Shown here: positions 62,581-64,000 of the stretch, in pieces
Numbering within the stretch: the first letter of the stretch is position 1
How the letters are laid out: every line of letters starts with the position of its first letter
NCBI RefSeq assembly: GCF_002443255.2
Contig: NW_019211458.1
Location: 34,280,096 to 34,344,095 of the forward strand
Origin: Varroa destructor
Taxonomy: Eukaryota; Arthropoda; Arachnida; Mesostigmata; Varroidae
Direction of reading: 5' to 3'
DNA length: 64,000 nucleotides
Position numbers and translations under genes: made by a program
The notes under the pieces: generated by a model
The model's input: the letters and a program-made list of their open reading frames with translations, nothing else
Told to the model about the DNA's origin: nothing
Database searches by the model: none

Positions 62581-64000
62581 TCTCGACCCCAGATACGCGC
62601 GATCAGCTTCGATGTTGCTGAGCGATAGCGGAGGGATTCCATCAAAATACAATGTACGCATCCAAGCCTGCCGTAAGCATCGCACGCCGACCGAAGATGG
62701 AGGCTGTGCCAACAAAGCAGTGGACTTGCGTCACTGCTTTACGGCACTGTGCGTCAGTAGGGTGGGCCCTATACAGCAAAAGCGTCGAGGCTATCGGCGC
62801 GTGAAGTCTTTTGAATATCGTTGCCGCTTGCTACCAATCGTCGTCCTATATTTTCGAGCTTATCATAGTGTGCTTACTACGCGGTAAACTACTTTTATCT
62901 AACCATAACGTCCGCGATCCTTATCGCCTAATAATGGGCTTAATAATCAGGTGTACGTAGGGTAATTAATGAATAATATAAGTAAGCATAAATTTATGTA
63001 TACATAAAACCAAATTAGTCATAGATAATGATTTGTCTCACGTTCCGTTCCCCCACATTTAATTGTTGGAGAGGCTCCCAGCGATAATGAAGTTACTTGA
63101 CCCCTTGGCGAGACCCAAATGGTATGCACGTCGAACTCGTTATCTTTTCTAGTGAAAGCAAAAACTACCTATCATAGCTAAAACTTTACCACATTTATGT
63201 ATGAAATGAACGCGGACACCGCTAGCGCCTATATGAAGGTGTTTCATGTCTTGTGAGTTGTCCAGGTCAGATCAAAGGGCTCGTATGTTCCTTGGAAGTG
63301 CTATTATGGAAAAGCAGTTCGTACGGCGCAGCTGTGGTCCTTCCTTTAGAGTCTTGACACGCTGGAGAAATATGTTTTTTCTATCGATCTGCGACCCAGG
63401 GGATCATTGAGCGGCCTTGGGTAAGAAAGGCTCACGTGTTCAGGCCACCAAATTACTTCTTTGCAAGACTGCGGTGGCTAATAGCACAGCTTTTGCTGCA
63501 TTCCCGCAGCTGTAATAGCGTTCTGTATACGACATAGCTTGCGTGGTCAGAGCAGCCATGAAGAAAGGCTGCTGCCGGATCCATGTTCACTCAGACGTAC
63601 AGCAAATCTTCATATAGATTGTGTTTTCTATGGCAAACGATCAACAGATGGTTATTATTATATTATGATTAATCCCATTGAGTTTCACAAACTTGCGCGA
63701 GCACGGGCACGATACTTTAGGAGATATTGGCAAGGCACGGAGTGAAAAAGATAAAGGAAAATAAACAGAGGGAGAGAATAGGGCGAGTCTGTATGACGAT
63801 AGATGCGCAGAGGTTTGCATTGTCTACACATATGGGACCTGATTGACCGAATACGACCGTACGAATCAGAACCGTATAATTCCTCGATAGAACTGCGGCA
63901 CGATGTCATGTCACATAACGGTGATCGTCACTAACATATATTCGAGGTGGAATAATTCTTGTAATGAAGCCGCGAGAACAAGCAGAAGGTTTCATCATGC
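62581..64000. other. Non-coding stretch to window end
   Basis: 62581-62890 is GC-richer; after that the sequence is mixed with no recognised gene, RNA or repeat. Frames at 63539-63745 and 63909-63685 are chance-like. Confidence 0.5.

Overview
The window looks like nuclear DNA from a eukaryote, most likely an animal and plausibly an arthropod. It is AT-rich (about 60% by eye) and has no operon-like packing. Simple repeats are frequent, especially (TA)n, and there are two scaffold gaps of exactly 100 N. I cannot name a species. I recognise no complete protein family, tRNA, rRNA, snRNA, CRISPR array or intact transposon. Stop-free runs of 60 or more codons occur about as often as chance predicts at this composition (my rough estimate: on the order of 150 over six frames). 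Every coding call below is therefore tentative and rests on secondary signs: ATG context, possible splice sites, codon pattern or a signal-peptide-like start. The best reading is a gene-poor intergenic or long-intron region with a few GC-richer islands.

Layout. 1-3830: AT-rich, with a weak secreted-protein frame at 69-401 and a perfect hairpin at 1608-1639. 3839-4250: GC-richer island open on both strands. 5396-5443: nested inverted repeats, followed by a small ATG frame on the minus strand (5610-5837). 7674-7773: gap in a TA run. 12760-13070: two overlapping antisense small frames, one with good splice signals. 17380-18180: CpG-rich island with CT/T tracts, promoter-like. 24354-24372: near-consensus CTCF-type site. 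27873-27992: hairpin and TA arrays. 28300-29180: possible TATA/Inr core promoter leading into a CpG-rich block. 39170-39640: GC-rich block with an AGC repeat. 41099-41446: the best-looking orphan frame in the window (115 aa, minus). 43617-46387: three weaker CTCF-like cores. 47905-47945 and 51796-51829: longest TA arrays. 54231-54282: bulged hairpin. 54689-54788: second gap. 59086-59396: 64-bp-period minisatellite. 60053-61527: coding-like fragments with frame changes, one carrying a Tc1/mariner-like QWFQQD string. 62267-62580: possible exon.

Nothing supports genes working together here. The most defensible content is regulatory or structural: the CTCF-type site, the possible promoter and CpG islands, the perfect hairpins and the tandem repeats.
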